Assembly (NCBI GenBank): GCA_900552925.1
Contig: USBH01000085.1
Span: 1 to 7,204 of the forward strand
Reading direction: 5' to 3'
Source of the DNA: an uncultured Oscillospiraceae bacterium
GTDB taxonomy: Bacteria > Bacillota > Clostridia > Oscillospirales > Acutalibacteraceae
DNA: 7,204 nt
In this document: positions 5,310 to 7,204 of the stretch, piece after piece
Position numbering within the stretch: the first letter of the stretch is position 1
Layout of the letters: the number at the start of each line of letters is the position of its first letter
Notes under the pieces: generated by a model
Database searches by the model: none
Told to the model about the DNA's origin: nothing
What the model saw: the letters and a program-made list of their open reading frames with translations, nothing else
Translations under genes and position numbers: made by a program

Positions 5310-6302
5310 ATGGCTTTCAGCATATCGGATGAGATGCCCGAAATCGTCAAGCAATACGCCTTATACTACAGAAACATCAAGGGCCGCGCGCAGAAAACCG
5401 TGGACGAATACTGCATGGATCTGCGCACGTTTTTCCGCTTTATGAAGCGTTTCCGCGGTCTGGTTCCGGCCGACACGCCGCTCGAGGAAATCTCCGTTCA
5501 GGATATCGACCTCGCATTCATCAAGACTATTTCTACGATGGACATCTTTGAATTCATGAATTTCGTTGCGGACGAGCGCAGCAACATGAGCTCGTCCCGG
5601 CAGCGCAAATCCTCCAGCCTGAAGAGCTTTTTCGGCTATCTGTCGGTCCATGAAGGCCTGCTCGAATCCAACCCGACCGAAAACCTGACGCCGCCCAAAA
5701 AAGCCAAGAAGCTCCCCCGTTTTCTGACACTCGAACAAAGTATCGAACTTTTGAATGCGGTCGAAGGGCCGGACAAGGCGCGGGATTACTGCATTCTGAC
5801 GCTGTTTTTAAACTGCGGCATGCGCCTTTCCGAGCTGGTTTCGCTTAACCTGAGCGATGTGATCCACAACAACAATACGCTGCGCATCGTCGGCAAGGGC
5901 AACAAGGAGCGCATGGTCTATCTGAATGACGCCTGTCTGTCGGCGATCGACGCGTATGTCAAAGTGCGACCGAAAGACGATGTGGTCGATCGGAACGCAC
6001 TGTTCCTGAGCAACCGCGGCACACGGATCAGCCCGAAAACCGTGCAGGCCATGGTCAACAAGTATCTGACGAAAATCGGACTCGGCGGCGCCGGCTATTC
6101 CGTACACAAGCTGCGGCACACAGCCGCCACGCTGATGTACCGTCACGGTCATGTCGACATCCGTGTCCTGCAGGACATTCTCGGGCACGAGAACCTCGGC
6201 ACGACGGAAATCTACACCCACACGTCCAGCACACAGATGGAAGACGCCATAAATTCCAATCCACTTTCCCATGTCAGCGCGCGGCAGAAAAAGACAGAAT
6301 AA
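5310..6302 (+). CDS. Tyrosine recombinase, XerC/XerD type
   Basis: This is a complete 330-residue site-specific tyrosine recombinase, slightly longer than the ~300 residues of E. coli XerC/D. The N-terminal core-binding (SAM-like) domain spans about residues 10-120. The catalytic domain (about 135-310) has the full active site: Arg172 in GMRLSELV, Lys196 in GKGNKER, His266 and Arg269 in HKLRH, His293 in LGHENLGTTE, and nucleophile Tyr302 in IYTH. The sequence style (KGRAQKTVDEY, ILTLFLNCGMRLSELV, RMVYLNDAC) matches the chromosomal Xer recombinase common in Clostridia and not a phage integrase, so chromosome-dimer resolution is the likely job. Start ATG 5310 follows GGAGA (5296-5300) by 9 bases; ATG 5334 is a less supported alternative. 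It is a single-gene unit between its own promoter and the terminator at 6389-6427. The downstream side shows no att-like direct repeat or cargo genes. Confidence 0.93.
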   Translation: MAFSISDEMPEIVKQYALYYRNIKGRAQKTVDEYCMDLRTFFRFMKRFRGLVPADTPLEEISVQDIDLAFIKTISTMDIFEFMNFVADERSNMSSSRQRKSSSLKSFFGYLSVHEGLLESNPTENLTPPKKAKKLPRFLTLEQSIELLNAVEGPDKARDYCILTLFLNCGMRLSELVSLNLSDVIHNNNTLRIVGKGNKERMVYLNDACLSAIDAYVKVRPKDDVVDRNALFLSNRGTRISPKTVQAMVNKYLTKIGLGGAGYSVHKLRHTAATLMYRHGHVDIRVLQDILGHENLGTTEIYTHTSSTQMEDAINSNPLSHVSARQKKTE

Positions 6303-6388
6303 GTGACAGGAATAAGTTTCGAAAGTGCTTTGACCGTCCAAAGAAGATTCAAATGGCTCCAGAAGAAAACGAGAATAAGACAAACCAA

Positions 6389-6427
6389 AAAACGCCTGAT
6401 GCAAGAAAAATTTGCATCAGGTGTTTT
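6389..6427. terminator. Bidirectional terminator between convergent genes
   Basis: Bases 6389-6404 pair with 6412-6427 as a 16-bp stem (core CCTGATGCAA/TTGCATCAGG, one G-T wobble) with a 7-base GAAAAAT loop. On the minus strand the stem ends in a six-T run (complement of 6387-6392), a strong terminator for the DUF624 gene. On the plus strand it ends in TTTT (6424-6427), adequate for xer. It lies in the 137-base gap between the two stop codons, which otherwise holds nothing I can identify. Confidence 0.9.
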
Positions 6428-6439
6428 GGGTTATTTCAA

Positions 6440-7204
6440 TCAGTTCAAATGCTCTTTGGTCTCATCCGAAAAAATCGACTCTTCTTGTTTCAAAGCGCTT
6501 CTTTCGATCAGACGTCCGTTGACGTATACGTACTTCGGCGCATCCTCGTCCTCGTCGTCCAGCTCATCAGCCTCAAAGGAGAAGATCTCCCCTTCCGCCG
6601 CCACGGTCTTTTTCTCCGCGGCCTCCGCCTCTTTTCTGTAATACGGCTGAATCAGGTACTTATCCAGCATCGGATATGCCGCAAAACTGCACAGATAGCT
6701 TACAAACGAGAAGACGATGAGAATCAACAGGATCAGCGGAATTGCGAGGAAGCCGCCGGGGCAGTACAGCGTTCCGACAACCATCGCCACAAGAATCAGC
6801 GTGATCAGGATGTTGCGCGGCAGACCGAGAATTGCAAAGATAAACGCATTTCTGTAGATATGCCGCAGCTTCAGGTCCATCGTGACGATCATCAGCGGGA
6901 TATAATACTGCGCAAACAGCATCAGCAACAGCAGGATCGCGCAGATGGCGAACGGAATGATGTACAGCCAGTTGGAACTCATCTGGTTTGAATAGAAGAA
7001 AATCGAGAAGCTGAGGAAAACGTACGCCACATAGACGATCACACCGTTCAAAAGCGATGGCTTCCAGTTTTTGCCGACCGCCTCCCAGAAATCGGACCAG
7101 ACGAACGCGTGCTCTTCCCGCGCGAAATTCCGGGTCACGAAAGCCATGCCGGCCGAAAACGGCGCCATCAGGATGAGCGGCAGCGGCACTGCGTAGAGCG
7201 CATA
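6440..7204 (-). CDS. DUF624 (YesL-like) membrane protein, N-terminus off the right edge
   Basis: The reading frame is open through the right edge, so the first residues are missing; a GTG at 7189 on the minus strand is an internal codon (the frame continues YALYAV before it). The 254 visible residues carry MAPFSAGMAFVTRNFAREEHAFVWSDFW (about 13-40), the typical DUF624/YesL start region. They then show about four to five hydrophobic segments (51-71, 79-108, 131-147, 149-180), so it is an integral membrane protein. Characterised relatives are few; some sit near carbohydrate ABC transporters, and no biochemical role is established. After the last helix comes a charged cytosolic-looking tail (about 190-254) with an acidic stretch DELDDEDED and then KYVYVNGRLIERS, longer than I expect for YesL. 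It is convergent with xer and shares the terminator at 6389-6427. Confidence 0.82.
   Translation of the reverse strand, partial: YALYAVPLPLILMAPFSAGMAFVTRNFAREEHAFVWSDFWEAVGKNWKPSLLNGVIVYVAYVFLSFSIFFYSNQMSSNWLYIIPFAICAILLLLMLFAQYYIPLMIVTMDLKLRHIYRNAFIFAILGLPRNILITLILVAMVVGTLYCPGGFLAIPLILLILIVFSFVSYLCSFAAYPMLDKYLIQPYYRKEAEAAEKKTVAAEGEIFSFEADELDDEDEDAPKYVYVNGRLIERSALKQEESIFSDETKEHLN

Noticed and set aside
5212..5445. A small open frame starting at ATG 5212 within the palindrome
   Set aside because: No SD, it runs through the GC hairpin, and it overlaps the xer gene in another frame. Composition is Arg/Ala-rich shadow sequence.
5047..6440. xer region as an integrative element with attachment sites
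   Set aside because: I found no flanking direct repeats, excisionase, tRNA target or cargo genes, and the protein resembles the core clostridial Xer more than phage integrases.
6303..6991. Plus-strand open frames after xer (up to about 212 codons)
   Set aside because: They pass through the terminator stem and lie antisense to the well-supported DUF624 gene; Ser- or Gln/Arg-rich shadow composition.

Overview
The window is an assembled contig end from a Gram-positive, probably spore-forming Firmicute. The best guess is a Clostridia member near the Oscillospiraceae/Ruminococcaceae. This is inferred from a CwlD-type cortex amidase, strong AGGAGG-type ribosome binding sites, sigma-A style promoters, a GC-rich coding bias, and a clostridial-looking set of phosphoribosyltransferase, GME-fold protein, Xer recombinase and DUF624 protein. 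I see no rRNA, tRNA, CRISPR array or insertion sequence. The gene content is core chromosomal and not an accessory island.

Layout. Bases 1-48 are not biological: they are an Illumina Nextera library end (tail of P5, an 8-base index, and the read-1 transposase adapter with the Tn5 mosaic end). From 49 the window runs into the C-terminal part of alaS (to 993). A leader with a strong Shine-Dalgarno and a long stem-loop follows, then a HIT-family nucleotide-binding protein (1081-1419) and a purine-type phosphoribosyltransferase (1456-1995), closed by a hairpin terminator (2021-2050). A secreted or membrane-anchored CwlD-like amidase follows (2097-2819). Next is a sigma-A promoter (2823-2851) driving radA (2906-4285), whose end overlaps a GME-fold protein of DUF6873 type (4276-5046).

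The 263-base gap at 5047-5309 is the richest non-coding stretch. It holds an imperfect 11+4 bp stem-loop, a perfect-consensus TTGACA-17-TATAAT promoter, a perfect 13-bp inverted repeat lying over the -10 box and expected start point, and an all-GC hairpin in the leader. All of these precede a tyrosine recombinase of the XerC/XerD type (5310-6302). A bidirectional terminator (6389-6427) separates it from a convergent minus-strand DUF624 membrane protein (6440-7204) that runs off the right edge.

How it fits together: alaS, HIT and PRTase look like a housekeeping translation/nucleotide-salvage operon. CwlD is a spore-cortex function. RadA and Xer both act on DNA (recombination-intermediate processing and chromosome dimer resolution). 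The most interesting points are the palindrome and promoter architecture ahead of xer, including a possible 28-bp recombinase-site geometry, and the SD-plus-hairpin leader before the HIT gene. I found no convincing new multi-gene system.
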